DNA from: an uncultured Methanobrevibacter sp. | GTDB lineage: Archaea; Methanobacteriota; Methanobacteria; Methanobacteriales; Methanobacteriaceae | Assembly: GCA_947628455.1 (NCBI GenBank) | Contig: CANQZY010000001.1 | Coordinates: forward strand, 128,124 to 192,123 | Reading direction: 5' to 3' | DNA: 64,000 bases | Shown here: piece after piece, positions 1 through 10,300 of the stretch | Position numbering within the stretch: position 1 is the first letter of the stretch | How the letters are laid out: every line of letters starts with the position of its first letter | Position numbers and translations under genes: made by a program | Notes under the pieces: generated by a model | Database searches by the model: none | The model's input: the letters and a program-made list of their open reading frames with translations, nothing else | Told to the model about the DNA's origin: nothing

Positions 1-1
1 T

Positions 2-505
2 AAAGGCAATGTACCAGAATATTATTCTCGAATGAAAGCTGTTGAAGCACAACTTTCACAAATAGATTTAATTCCTCTTATTATGGATACAAAATTTGCA
101 TCAATAGTGGGAATGCAACAAGATAATGTGGCAAAACAATTAAATAGCTATATTGTAATTGATATTGGAAATGGTCATACAACTGCAGCATCTATTGAAG
201 ATGGTAAAATACAAGGTATTTTTGAACATCATACATCAAACCTTAATGGTGATAGTTTAGAAAAATATATAAAAAGACTTGCTGAAGGTAAAATAACAAA
301 TGAAGAAATATATAATGATCATGGTCATGGTGCATGTGTATTAAATCCTTTAACTAAATTAGAAAAAGTTATTGTAGCAGGACCAAAAAGAAATTTAATT
401 AAGCACACTAAATTAGATTGGCATAATGCTACTCCAGGTGGAGATGTTATGATGACCGGAACAGTAGGACTTATAAAAACTAATGATTATTTATGTTCAG
501 ATTAG
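2..505 (+). CDS. DUF1786-like protein, C-terminal part (5' end outside window)
   Basis: Frame is open from base 2 (KGNVPEYYSRMKAVEAQ...); conserved-looking YIVIDIGNGHTTAASIEDGKIQGIFEHHT and NATPGGDVMMTGTVGLIK segments. Confidence 0.7.
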   Translation, partial: KGNVPEYYSRMKAVEAQLSQIDLIPLIMDTKFASIVGMQQDNVAKQLNSYIVIDIGNGHTTAASIEDGKIQGIFEHHTSNLNGDSLEKYIKRLAEGKITNEEIYNDHGHGACVLNPLTKLEKVIVAGPKRNLIKHTKLDWHNATPGGDVMMTGTVGLIKTNDYLCSD

Positions 506-1146
506 ATCCGCATATTCACAGTAGATTTTCTCAAGATAGTTGTAGTAAAATAACTGATATATTAGATATGGCAAATAAAAGGAATATTGATATTATTGCT
601 ATTAGTGATCATAACACTGTTGAAGGTAATAAATATGCTAGAAATTTAAAGCAAGATAATGTATTGATTATACCTTCTATTGAAATATCTTCTCGTGATG
701 GTCATATTCTGGGATTTGGATGTGAAGAACATATTCCTCAAGGTTTACCACCTCAAGAAACTATTGATTTAATACATGATAATAATGGTATTGCTATTAT
801 TCCACATCCTTTTTGTTTTTATAGACATGGACTTTTACATAAAACTAATGAGAAATTAGATTTTGATGCAATAGAAACTAAAAATGCAAGATTTATCATG
901 GGGTATTGTAATAATAAAGCATCAAAACTATCAAAAAAGTATAATATACCTTTTTTAGGATCAAGCGATGCACATTATTATAAATTTGTTGGTGATTGTT
1001 ATACAGAGATTGATTGTGAAAAAGATATTGATTCCGTTTTAAAAGCTATTTTAAAAGGAAAAACAAGAGCATGCGGTGAAGGAACATCTAATATAAAATT
1101 ATCAACATATTTGTTTAATAAAAATATATTAAAAAGAATTTGTTAA
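493..1146 (+). CDS. PHP domain metal-dependent phosphoesterase
   Basis: N-terminal DPHIHSRFSQDS, ISDHNTVEG, IIPHPF and SSDAHY metal-ligand motifs of PHP domains; overlaps preceding gene by 13 nt. Confidence 0.85.
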   Translation: MFRLDPHIHSRFSQDSCSKITDILDMANKRNIDIIAISDHNTVEGNKYARNLKQDNVLIIPSIEISSRDGHILGFGCEEHIPQGLPPQETIDLIHDNNGIAIIPHPFCFYRHGLLHKTNEKLDFDAIETKNARFIMGYCNNKASKLSKKYNIPFLGSSDAHYYKFVGDCYTEIDCEKDIDSVLKAILKGKTRACGEGTSNIKLSTYLFNKNILKRIC

Positions 1147-1236
1147 TTGATAATTATTGTTATTTGATATTATCAAGTATAAAATTTAATATTAAAATAA
1201 TTTTTATCCATATTTAAAAAAAAGTTAAAGGAATTT

Positions 1237-1509
1237 TTATTCCTTTTTAAGATATATTTCTATGGTAGAAACATTAGTTGTCATACCATCATTGTTTTTA
1301 ATCTCTTCTGTATTTGTTTTAATTTCATCTATTTCACATTCTGGTATGAATCTATTTCTAACAATTTCTGCAACATCAACAGCTCTACTAATAGCTTTAC
1401 CTCTTGCTTTTAGATAGACGTTTTCATTTCCATTATTAATTTGTGTTACAACTGCTAATACATAGTTCATTACTGGTTTATTTCCAATGTATATTATATT
1501 TTCTTCCAT
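1237..1509 (-). CDS. albA: DNA/RNA-binding protein Alba
   Basis: 90 aa; [20 protein letters not shown]...[24 protein letters not shown] is characteristic of Alba. Confidence 0.93.
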   Translation of the reverse strand: MEENIIYIGNKPVMNYVLAVVTQINNGNENVYLKARGKAISRAVDVAEIVRNRFIPECEIDEIKTNTEEIKNNDGMTTNVSTIEIYLKKE

Positions 1510-1681
1510 GATTAGTCAACTCATATATTTTAATGTTTAAATTTTGAATTAATTTTATGAAATAATTTAAAGTTTAACATTTATTAATTTTTTTCTTAAA
1601 AATTAATATAATTAATCCATTATATTATTATTATATTATTACATATAAAATATATAATGATTAATTTTTTTGTGTGATTAA

Positions 1682-3331
1682 ATGAAAAGTGATAATATTA
1701 AAAAAGGAATTCAAAAAGCACCTCATAGATCTTTATTAAGAGCATGTGGTCTTGATGATGATGATTTTAAAAAACCTTTTATTGGAATAGCCAATAGTTT
1801 TACAGATATTGTGCCAGGACATATACATTTAAGAGAACTTGTTGAAGATGTTAAACAAGGTATTAGTGATGCTGGAGGGATTCCATTTGAATTCGATACA
1901 ATGGCTATTTGTGATGGAATAAGTATGAATCATGAAGGCATGAAATATTCACTTCCATCAAGAGAATTAATTGCTGCAACTGTTGAGAGCATGGCTAATG
2001 GACATGCATTTGATGGTTTAGTTCTCATACCAAGTTGTGATAAGGTAGTTCCAGGAATGCTTATGGGTGCTTTTAGAGTTAATGTTCCAACTATTGTTGT
2101 TACTGGAGGTCCAATGGAAGTTGGTCGTTATAATGATAAAAATATTGATTTAATTAGTGTTTATGAAGCTGTAGGGGAATTATCTGTTGGAAAAATTACA
2201 GAGAAAGAAGTTGATGAGATAGAAAGGCGCGCTTGTCCTGGAGCAGGTAGTTGTTCAGGATTATTCACAGCAAATACAATGGCTTGTATAACTGAAACTT
2301 TAGGATTATCGTTTCCATTATGTGCAACTACTCATGCGAATGATATAGCTAATAAACAATTGGCCTATGCATCTGGTAAACGTATAGTAGAAATGATCGA
2401 TGAGGATTTAAAACCATCAGATATTTTAACACAAAAATCATTTAATAATGCCATCGCTGTTGATATGGCATTAGGAGGTTCAACTAATACGGCACTTCAT
2501 ATTCCAGCTTTAGCTAATGAATTAGAAAATGTTAATGTAGATTTAGATTTATTTGATGAAGTTAGTAAAAATGTGCCTCATATAACTTTAATTTCTCCTG
2601 CAGGTGAGAATACAATGATGGATCTACATTTAGCTGGTGGAATACCTGCAGTATTAAAAAATTTAGGAGATAAAATAGATCGCGATCAATTAACTGTTAA
2701 TGGAAAGACTATTGGAGAAAATATTGCGGATGTTAAAGTTAAAAATTCTAATGTTATTCGTCCTTTAGATGATCCTATTCATTTTGATGGAGGAATTGCA
2801 ATTTTAAAAGGTAATATTGCTCCTAATGGTTCTGTAGTTAAAAAAGGTGCTGTTGCACAAGAATTAATGCATCTTAAAGGTCCTGCAAAAGTATTCACAT
2901 CAGAAGAAGAGGTTACACAAGCAATATTTAATCATAAAATTAATGAAGGAGATATTATTGTAATTACTTATGAAGGACCTAAAGGAGGTCCTGGAATGAG
3001 GGAAATGCTCAATCCAACATCTGCTATTGTAGGAATGGAAATTAAAAATGTAGGTCTTATAACTGATGGAAGATTTTCAGGGGGAACTAGAGGGCCATGT
3101 ATTGGACATATATCTCCAGAAGCAATGGCTGATGGTCCTATAGGCGCAATTGAAGATGGGGATATTATTGAAATAGATATTGAAAACAGATCCATTAATG
3201 TTGATTTAACTGATGAAGAAATAGCTAAAAGAATTAAAGAAAGGAAAATACCACAAAAAGATGTTAATGGATGGTTAGCGTTATATAGGAAACTTGTAAC
3301 TTCTGCAGATACTGGAGCAGTTTTAAGGTAG
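1682..3331 (+). CDS. ilvD: Dihydroxy-acid dehydratase
   Basis: Full-length Ilv[58 protein letters not shown] motifs. Confidence 0.97.
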   Translation: MKSDNIKKGIQKAPHRSLLRACGLDDDDFKKPFIGIANSFTDIVPGHIHLRELVEDVKQGISDAGGIPFEFDTMAICDGISMNHEGMKYSLPSRELIAATVESMANGHAFDGLVLIPSCDKVVPGMLMGAFRVNVPTIVVTGGPMEVGRYNDKNIDLISVYEAVGELSVGKITEKEVDEIERRACPGAGSCSGLFTANTMACITETLGLSFPLCATTHANDIANKQLAYASGKRIVEMIDEDLKPSDILTQKSFNNAIAVDMALGGSTNTALHIPALANELENVNVDLDLFDEVSKNVPHITLISPAGENTMMDLHLAGGIPAVLKNLGDKIDRDQLTVNGKTIGENIADVKVKNSNVIRPLDDPIHFDGGIAILKGNIAPNGSVVKKGAVAQELMHLKGPAKVFTSEEEVTQAIFNHKINEGDIIVITYEGPKGGPGMREMLNPTSAIVGMEIKNVGLITDGRFSGGTRGPCIGHISPEAMADGPIGAIEDGDIIEIDIENRSINVDLTDEEIAKRIKERKIPQKDVNGWLALYRKLVTSADTGAVLR

Positions 3332-3340
3332 TGAATAATC

Positions 3341-4597
3341 ATGGAACTTTTAAGATATGATGATATTGATATTGATAAAGTTGTAAAACGTTCAGAAAAT
3401 GATGTTAATTCGGTAGTTCCAATAGTTTCTGATATAATATCTGATGTAGCTAAAAATGGTGATAAAGCAATTAAAAAATATACTAAAAAGTTTGATAATA
3501 TAGATGTTAACACATTAAAAGTAACTGATGAAGAAATTAAAAATGCTTACGAAAGTATTGATAAGGAATTATTAAATGCTTTAAAATCTTCAGCGAATAA
3601 TATTCGAAAATTTCATTCAAGACAAATGCCTAAAGAATGGGAAATAGAAATAAATCCTGGAGTTAAAGCAGGACAAATTATAAGGCCTATAAATTCTGTG
3701 GGATGTTATATTCCAGGAGGAAAAGCCATTTATCCATCTTCTATTTTAATGGCTGCTATTCCTGCAAAGATAGCGGGTGTTGAAAAGATAATTGCTTGTT
3801 CACCACCTGAAATTAATAATGCTATTTTAATTGCAGCAGATTTATCGGGGATTGATGAAATATATAAAGTTGGGGGAGCACAGGCTATTGCAGCAATGGC
3901 TTATGGAACAGAAAGTGTTCCTAAAGTTGAAAAAATAGTAGGTCCGGGTAATATTTTTGTTACTGCTGCTAAAAAATTAGTTTATGGTAGAACAGATATT
4001 GATTTTCCAGCAGGACCATCTGAAGTTTTAATATTAGCTGATGAAACTGCAATACCTGAATATATAGCTAGCGATATTTTAGCCCAAGCAGAACATGATC
4101 CTAAAGCATCTTGTTTTATTGTAACAGATAATGAAAATTTAGCTTTTAATACACTTGAATCTATTAATAAATTAATCAAACATGCTAAAAGAAAAGATAT
4201 TATTATGAAAGCTTTAGAAAAATCGGGTAAAATTATTCTTTGTAATAATTTTGATGAAGCTATTGAAGTAACTAATAAATATGCTCCTGAACATTTACAA
4301 ATAATAACGCAAAATGATGAAAAAGTATTATCTAAAATTAATAATGCAGGTTCTATATTTTTAGGTAACTACTCTCCTGTACCATGTGGTGATTATGGTT
4401 CGGGAACAAATCATGTGCTTCCTACGGGTGGTGGAGCGAAAATGTATTCAGGACTATCAACAGAGTCTTTTATTAAAAAACCAACTGTACAAAAAATTTC
4501 AAAAGATGGTATTGAAAATTTATCAAAAACTTGTATTACAATTGCAGAATATGAAGGCTTATATTCCCATGCTGATTCAATTAGAAAAAGACTATAA
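3341..4597 (+). CDS. hisD: Histidinol dehydrogenase
   Basis: GCYIPGGKAIYPSSILMAAIPAKIAGV, KIVGPGNIFVTAAKK, DFPAGPSEVLI, YAPEHLQI motifs. Confidence 0.97.
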   Translation: MELLRYDDIDIDKVVKRSENDVNSVVPIVSDIISDVAKNGDKAIKKYTKKFDNIDVNTLKVTDEEIKNAYESIDKELLNALKSSANNIRKFHSRQMPKEWEIEINPGVKAGQIIRPINSVGCYIPGGKAIYPSSILMAAIPAKIAGVEKIIACSPPEINNAILIAADLSGIDEIYKVGGAQAIAAMAYGTESVPKVEKIVGPGNIFVTAAKKLVYGRTDIDFPAGPSEVLILADETAIPEYIASDILAQAEHDPKASCFIVTDNENLAFNTLESINKLIKHAKRKDIIMKALEKSGKIILCNNFDEAIEVTNKYAPEHLQIITQNDEKVLSKINNAGSIFLGNYSPVPCGDYGSGTNHVLPTGGGAKMYSGLSTESFIKKPTVQKISKDGIENLSKTCITIAEYEGLYSHADSIRKRL

Positions 4598-4735
4598 ATA
4601 TCGGGATTTTATTATTTTTATATGAAAATAATTAAATTAATCATATAATTATAAAAATATGATTTTTTTTATAATAATTAATTTTATATAGTAAATTTTA
4701 GTTAATTATAATATAAATCTATTTTTTTTAAATGG

Positions 4736-6319
4736 ATGATGACTATGGGAAATAAATTAATTCGCGGTAGTTTTATAATATTTCTTGGAAATATTATTTT
4801 TCGTTTAGGAGGATATATCTATCGTTTTTTAATGGCTTCTTTACTTGGACCGGCACTTTATGGTGTTTTAGGTATTACTTTACCATTCCAAGGTATATTT
4901 CAGACTTTATCTGCGGGGGGACTTCCGCCTGCAATAGCTAAATATGTTGCTGAGTATGAAGCTACAGATCAAAAAGATCTTGCTCGTCAAACTATTTTTA
5001 CTTCACTGAAAATAATGTTTTTTTTAGGATGTTTCTTTGGCGTTATTATGGTTGTAGTGGCTGCTCCATGGTTAGCTTATGAATATTTACATAAACCTGA
5101 AACTTTAATTCCTCTACAGATTGTAGGTTTTATTACTCCTTTTAGTGTTATTGTTGGAGCTTTTAGAGGAGCATTTCAGGGTGTTTATAAAATGGAGTAT
5201 ATTCTTTATACTCGTGCAGTTGAACAGCTTTTTATGATTTTATTTTCGGTTGGTTTTGTTCTCATAGGTTTTTCAGTTGTTGGAGCTCTTTGGGGTACTG
5301 TTTTAGGATTTGCCTTATCTGCAGTAGTAGCTGTTTACATTTTCAAGTTCCATATGTATAAATATATGCCTAAAGAAAATGATAATTTTAAAATGTCAAT
5401 TAAAGAAGAACTTAAATTAGCGGGTGTTCTTGTTAAATTTGCTATTCCAGTTATTATTACAGCTATTGCTGAAATGGGCATTTATAATATTTGTACTTTA
5501 GTTATGGGTGCTTTTTTAACAACAGAAGCAATTGGATTTTTTGCAGCGGCTGATCCAATCTCTAGATTACCTTTAATTATTTCTATTTCAATAGCTACTA
5601 CTATTCTTCCAGCTTCTTCTGAAGCATTTAGCTCTGGAAATAAGAAAAGTTTAGGAAAATATGTTAATGAATCTTATAAATTCTCCTTGTTATTTGTTAT
5701 TCCTATGTGTGTTGGAATAGCTGCTTTTTCAATTCCAATTTTAAAATTACTATACTTTACTAATCCTTCCTATGTTGCTGGTGCTTCTGCATTAGCTATT
5801 TTATCAATTGGAATGACTTTTTATTCAATATTTTCGATTTCAACAAGTATTATTCAAGGTATTGGAAATCCAAGAATTCCAATGTATATTTTAGTTCTTG
5901 GAGCCATTTTTTGTTTAGTTTTAAATTGGTGGTTGGTTCCAATCATGGGTATTGCAGGTGGAGCACTTGCAACTACATTAGCATGTTTAGCTATGATGAT
6001 TCCAGTAATGTTTTTTGCATTTAAATTAACGGATACTAGACCTCAATGGACACCAATATTTAAAATGATAAGTGCTTCTATTTTAATGAGTGTTATTGCT
6101 CTTATTATCCCAAAATCCATTATAGGTTTATTTATTGGTATTATATGTTGTCCTATAATTTATCTTGTTTCTTTAATCTTATTTAGATTTTTCACTAAAG
6201 GGGATATAATAGCTTTAAGAGAGTATTCCTCTAAATTTAAAGGATTTTCAGGCATTATAAATAAAATTTTAGACATTATAGAAAAAATAGAATCAAAATG
6301 TTCAAAAATGAAATCTTAA
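4736..6319 (+). CDS. Polysaccharide/oligosaccharide flippase, MOP superfamily (Wzx/MurJ-like)
   Basis: 527 aa multi-TM protein; N-terminal RGSFIIFLGNIIFRLGGYIYRFLMASLLGPALYGVLG typical of polysaccharide biosynthesis exporters. Confidence 0.85.
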   Translation: MMTMGNKLIRGSFIIFLGNIIFRLGGYIYRFLMASLLGPALYGVLGITLPFQGIFQTLSAGGLPPAIAKYVAEYEATDQKDLARQTIFTSLKIMFFLGCFFGVIMVVVAAPWLAYEYLHKPETLIPLQIVGFITPFSVIVGAFRGAFQGVYKMEYILYTRAVEQLFMILFSVGFVLIGFSVVGALWGTVLGFALSAVVAVYIFKFHMYKYMPKENDNFKMSIKEELKLAGVLVKFAIPVIITAIAEMGIYNICTLVMGAFLTTEAIGFFAAADPISRLPLIISISIATTILPASSEAFSSGNKKSLGKYVNESYKFSLLFVIPMCVGIAAFSIPILKLLYFTNPSYVAGASALAILSIGMTFYSIFSISTSIIQGIGNPRIPMYILVLGAIFCLVLNWWLVPIMGIAGGALATTLACLAMMIPVMFFAFKLTDTRPQWTPIFKMISASILMSVIALIIPKSIIGLFIGIICCPIIYLVSLILFRFFTKGDIIALREYSSKFKGFSGIINKILDIIEKIESKCSKMKS

Positions 6320-6387
6320 AATATTTTTTATAAAAATTATTAATACTACTCTTTTTTATATTTAAAAATTAAAATAATAGAATATTG

Positions 6388-6397
6388 TCTAATTAGA
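6388..6397. promoter_or_regulatory. Perfect 10-bp palindrome TCTAATTAGA upstream of the ModE-family gene (candidate operator)
   Basis: Self-complementary sequence 17 nt before the ATG. Confidence 0.3.
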
Positions 6398-6413
6398 TCA
6401 TGGTGAATATAAA

Positions 6414-7106
6414 ATGACGGATGTTAAAGCAGGAGTGGAATATAAAATTAATATTGGAGATAACTTTTTTTGGCTTGATAAAAAAAAATTTAATCTTCTA
6501 CAGAGTATTTTAGAGACAGGTTCCATCACTCATGCAGCGAAAGCTATTAATGTTTCATATAGAACTGCATTAAACTATATTGATAAAATTGAGAATAATC
6601 TAAACATCAAAATTGTAAGCACAAAAAAAGGAGGAAAAGGTGGTGGTGGAGGAACATCACTTACTGATGAAGGTTTTTCAATATTAAAAGAATGTAAAAA
6701 AATTAATGCAATAATGGAACTTCATAATGATGTTAATGAACTAGAAGTAATTGTTAAAGATATTGATGAGTCTAAAGGAATAATGAATATACAAATAAAA
6801 GACAATATTATTAAAGCACCTTTAAACAAAAATTATAGGATTGGAGATAAATTATTAATTCTTATTAGTTATGATAATATTTTCATAATGCTTAAAGCAC
6901 AAACTTCAAGTATTAGAAATATTCTTAAAGGTAAAATAGTAGAGATAAAATTAAAAGGCGAAATTATAAGAGTTAAAATAGATATTGGTGGAGTGTTTGT
7001 CTATTCTGATATCACAATATCTGCTGAAAAAGAACTAGATTTAAACATAGGAAAAGAAGTATATATTGCATTTAAAGCAATGTCTGTAGCTACTTTAAAA
7101 TTATAA
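6414..7106 (+). CDS. modE: ModE-family molybdate/tungstate-responsive regulator with TOBE-like C-terminus
   Basis: LLQSILETGSITHAAKAINVSYRTALNYID winged-helix and KKGGKGGGGGTSLTDEG motif of ModE; C-terminal KGKIVEIKLKGEIIRVKIDIGG TOBE-like repeat. Confidence 0.85.
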   Translation: MTDVKAGVEYKINIGDNFFWLDKKKFNLLQSILETGSITHAAKAINVSYRTALNYIDKIENNLNIKIVSTKKGGKGGGGGTSLTDEGFSILKECKKINAIMELHNDVNELEVIVKDIDESKGIMNIQIKDNIIKAPLNKNYRIGDKLLILISYDNIFIMLKAQTSSIRNILKGKIVEIKLKGEIIRVKIDIGGVFVYSDITISAEKELDLNIGKEVYIAFKAMSVATLKL

Positions 7107-7125
7107 CTAATATGGGGGTATAACT

Positions 7126-7326
7126 ATTTTAAAAATTGATGTAGATGAAACTAAATGCATTGCTTGTGGGAATTGTTATGATATTTGTCCTAAAGCAGCT
7201 AAAATATGGAAAATAACTAATGTTGCACATATATTAGATTTAAGATATTGTCATGTATGCACACTCTGTGCAATGGAATGTCCTGTTGATTGTATTACTA
7301 TAATAAGAAATGCTCCAGAGGAATAA
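7126..7326 (+). CDS. Small 2x[4Fe-4S] ferredoxin (probable non-canonical ATT start)
   Basis: Not in ORF track. Open frame [66 protein letters not shown]; two CxxCxxCxxxC motifs; GGGGGT Shine-Dalgarno-like sequence at 7114-7119, 6 nt before ATT. Confidence 0.8.
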   Translation: MLKIDVDETKCIACGNCYDICPKAAKIWKITNVAHILDLRYCHVCTLCAMECPVDCITIIRNAPEE

Positions 7327-7328
7327 AA

Positions 7329-7907
7329 ATGACAAGAGTCACTGAAACTTCAAGAAATACTTCAGAAACACAAATTTATATAAAAATGAATTTAGATGGA
7401 AATGGAAAATATAAAATCCAAACTGATGTTAATTTCTTTAAACACATGCTAGAATCATTTTCAAAACATTCACTTATAGATCTAGAAATAGAAGCTAAAG
7501 GAGACATTGAAATTGATGATCACCATACAGTAGAAGATATTGGAATATTATTAGGAGAAGCTTTTAATTTAGCTATTGGGGATAAAAAAGGGATTAACAG
7601 AATGGCCAATGCAATAGTCCCTATGGATGAATCAGTTGCTACTGTTGCAGTCGATATTAGTGGACGCAGCTATTGTAATATGAAATGCTCATTTAAAAAT
7701 CCTAAAATAGGAGATATGACTGCAGATGTTATTTTACATTTTTTTGAATCATTTGCAAATTCTGCTAAAATTAATATATATGGAAAAGTTGAAGGATTTA
7801 ATGATCATCACAAAGCAGAAGCTTTATTTAAAGCATTTGCTAAATCTTTAAAAGAAGCTATCAAAATTGAAAGAACAGATCTTCCTACTACAAAAGGAAT
7901 TCTTTAA
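7329..7907 (+). CDS. hisB: Imidazoleglycerol-phosphate dehydratase
   Basis: [51 protein letters not shown] motifs; start moved from track's 7290 to ATG 7329 because the upstream part overlaps the ferredoxin. Confidence 0.96.
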   Translation: MTRVTETSRNTSETQIYIKMNLDGNGKYKIQTDVNFFKHMLESFSKHSLIDLEIEAKGDIEIDDHHTVEDIGILLGEAFNLAIGDKKGINRMANAIVPMDESVATVAVDISGRSYCNMKCSFKNPKIGDMTADVILHFFESFANSAKINIYGKVEGFNDHHKAEALFKAFAKSLKEAIKIERTDLPTTKGIL

Positions 7908-7936
7908 ATTAAATTTTACAGTTTTTATTTTAAAAA

Positions 7937-7953
7937 ATTAAAAAAAAATTAGT
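7937..7953 (-). terminator. Oligo-T terminator downstream of mtd
   Basis: Minus-strand ACTAATTTTTTTTTAAT immediately after the mtd stop; same sequence found after tRNA-Val. Confidence 0.55.
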
Positions 7954-7955
7954 TA

Positions 7956-8792
7956 TTAAATTTTAGATGGTTTATCTAGTAAATTACATTTGTTTCCAAT
8001 ACAACCATCACTCATATGAGGTGTTCTACAGACGCTATCATTGGATTTTTCTATCTCTCTTGCTTCTGTTGCTAACTTAGCTGCTGCAGATGCCATCTCG
8101 TGTGCTGCTGCAATAATTGGTATGTATTGCTGGTGATCTTGTAACATGAAACAACCTTTTGTATCTAAATTAGCTACTGCAGATGCCATTTCATAGGCTG
8201 CTAAAGCTTTTGCTTTTGCGTATGGATTTTTAAAATTACCTGCTTGAACAGCTTTTTCACCGGTAATAACTAATTTAGGTAATTTAATTTCTTTACCATC
8301 TTCAATATCTGCTATTATCTGACCAATTGTATGTTGTATTAGTCTATAAGCTCCAGTAGCTGATAAAACTTTAATAATATCAGAATTAAATGAAGCCATT
8401 TCAGTAGGATCTAATAGTTCTCTTCTAGCCCCAATCATCGGATCAGCTTTTATAATAATATAACCTAATCCTTGTTCATCCATTTCATCTTTTTTAGATA
8501 AACCTGGAGCATCTCCTATAATAATAGCAGGTGTTTTTTCTTCAGATAATAGTTCTCTAGCTCTTGCAGGTCCTGGCGCTCCAGGATTAGGACTTATAAA
8601 TATACAAAAATCAGGTGCAAAATCTTTAATTTTAGGAACAACTTCTTCAATTTGTTCAGGATTCATTTTTGCCCCAGATCCTACAAGTCTAACATCAATA
8701 TTTGGCCTATCAGCTCTTTCATCTAAAATTAAATCAATCACTGGTGAAGTACCAATATTTCCACTTTTAATAATTCCTATTTTTATAACCAT
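7956..8792 (-). CDS. mtd: F420-dependent methylenetetrahydromethanopterin dehydrogenase
   Basis: KIGIIKSGNIGTSPVIDLILDERADRPNIDVRLVGSGAKM and FISPNPGAPGPARARELL are diagnostic of Mtd. Confidence 0.97.
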   Translation of the reverse strand: MVIKIGIIKSGNIGTSPVIDLILDERADRPNIDVRLVGSGAKMNPEQIEEVVPKIKDFAPDFCIFISPNPGAPGPARARELLSEEKTPAIIIGDAPGLSKKDEMDEQGLGYIIIKADPMIGARRELLDPTEMASFNSDIIKVLSATGAYRLIQHTIGQIIADIEDGKEIKLPKLVITGEKAVQAGNFKNPYAKAKALAAYEMASAVANLDTKGCFMLQDHQQYIPIIAAAHEMASAAAKLATEAREIEKSNDSVCRTPHMSDGCIGNKCNLLDKPSKI

Positions 8793-8952
8793 TTAATCAC
8801 TTTTTTAATTTAACAGAAAAAAGTTCTACAATGTAATTATTAATAATAAGTTTATTATCAATTTTTTGATTTAATTTATTACCAATATATTAAAATATCT
8901 AAATTTAATTAAAAAAATCATGGCGTCTTATTTAAAATATCTAAAATAAATT

Positions 8953-8969
8953 AATTAAAAAAAAATTAG
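8953..8969 (-). terminator. Oligo-T terminator directly downstream of tRNA-Val
   Basis: CTAATTTTTTTTTAATT on the minus strand directly after the discriminator base. Confidence 0.55.
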
Positions 8970-9041
8970 TGGTTCCGACGAGATTTGAACTCGTGATCCC
9001 CTCCTTGTAAGGGAGGTATCATACCCCTAGACCACGGAACC
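8970..9041 (-). tRNA. tRNA-Val (anticodon UAC), CCA not encoded
   Basis: Minus strand GGTTCCGTGGTCTAGGGGTATGATACCTCCCTTACAAGGAGGGGATCACGAGTTCAAATCTCGTCGGAACCA; 7-bp acceptor stem, CCTCC-CTTACAA-GGAGG anticodon arm, GTTCAAATC T-loop. Confidence 0.95.
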
Positions 9042-9184
9042 ATATAACATTACTATTTAAGTTTGATATTGTATATAAATATTTCGTTTAATATTGATAT
9101 AATTATAATATTGTTTTGTTTAGGAATTAAAAAAGCTTAAATTTAAATAAAATTTATAATATTCAACTGGTAATATTATTTATA

Positions 9185-10090
9185 ATGAATGTAATTGAAA
9201 TTACTATTTTATCTATTGTTATAATGATAAGTTTAGGTTATTTCTTAAAAAAAATTGATTTTTTAACAGAAAAAGACATTCTTCCTTTAAATAAATTAGT
9301 AATGAATATTTTAATGCCGTGCATGATTTTTTCAGCATTATATTCTGCTGATTTAAGTTTAATACCAAAATTAGGGATTTTGCCTTTTGTTATTTTAATA
9401 TCCTCTTTTATTTCAGGTTTTATATCTTATTTTATTTTAAAAAGATTTAATATAGATAATAAGAAAATTTGGAGTATTATTGTATCAATAATGATAGCTA
9501 ATACTGCATTTATGGGATATCCTGTGAATTTAGGTATATTTGGTCAATCTGGATTTTTAAGAGCTATATTCTGTGATTTAGCTACTTTATGCATATTCCT
9601 AATACTTTCATTTATTCTTATTCTTAAGTTTGGAGGCACAATTAAAACAGCTCTTAGAAAAATGTTATTATTTCCACCATTATGGGCTGTTATTTTAGGT
9701 TTGACTCTTAACTCTTTAAATATTCATATTGGTCCAGTTATTGACAATGTTGTTAATTATCTTGGAAATGGAGCTATTCCAATTATCATGATTTCTCTTG
9801 GTCTTTCAATTAATTTAAAAAGAATTAAAAGAAGTCATAATATAGCAATTTTTACATCAATTATGAAACTTGGAATTTTCCCGTTAATAGCTTTTATAAT
9901 TGTGTCTTTTCTACATTTATCAGGACTTGAATATACAATAAGTATTATTGAAGCTGCAATGCCGTCAGGAATGTTATCTTTACTTTTAACTATTACATAT
10001 AAATTAGATTATCATTTGACTTCTGATTGTATATTAACTAATACATTATTATCTTTAATAACTCTTCCAATCATCATAAATTTAATTTAA
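9185..10090 (+). CDS. AEC family (auxin efflux carrier-like) transporter
   Basis: About 10 TM segments; LNKLVMNILMPCMIFSALYSADL and NTAFMGYPVNLGIFG motifs. Confidence 0.85.
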   Translation: MNVIEITILSIVIMISLGYFLKKIDFLTEKDILPLNKLVMNILMPCMIFSALYSADLSLIPKLGILPFVILISSFISGFISYFILKRFNIDNKKIWSIIVSIMIANTAFMGYPVNLGIFGQSGFLRAIFCDLATLCIFLILSFILILKFGGTIKTALRKMLLFPPLWAVILGLTLNSLNIHIGPVIDNVVNYLGNGAIPIIMISLGLSINLKRIKRSHNIAIFTSIMKLGIFPLIAFIIVSFLHLSGLEYTISIIEAAMPSGMLSLLLTITYKLDYHLTSDCILTNTLLSLITLPIIINLI

Positions 10091-10300
10091 TTTTATAAAT
10101 TAATTATATACCCTAAAAAATTAAATTTTTGAATTATAAATTTATCATGTTATATATAGTTTACTCAACGTTTTTTTATAGAAATATTTATAAATGTGGA
10201 CTTATTACATATTTAATAGTCTAATATTTTAATTAATAAAATTCTTTTTTTTATATAAAATATTTAGATTATGTCCTATACTTGTACAAGGTGAATTTTA

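Noticed and set aside
2968-3513. 181-aa minus-strand ORF opposite ilvD/hisD
   Set aside because: Antisense to two well-supported conserved genes; Ser/Ile-rich low-quality translation; shadow ORF.
4386-4625. 79-aa plus-strand ORF overlapping the hisD 3' end
   Set aside because: Alternative frame of hisD; no protein-like motif.
7290-7328. N-terminal extension of hisB in the ORF track
   Set aside because: It overlaps the ferredoxin coding sequence in another frame; the ATG at 7329 gives the normal HisB N-terminus.
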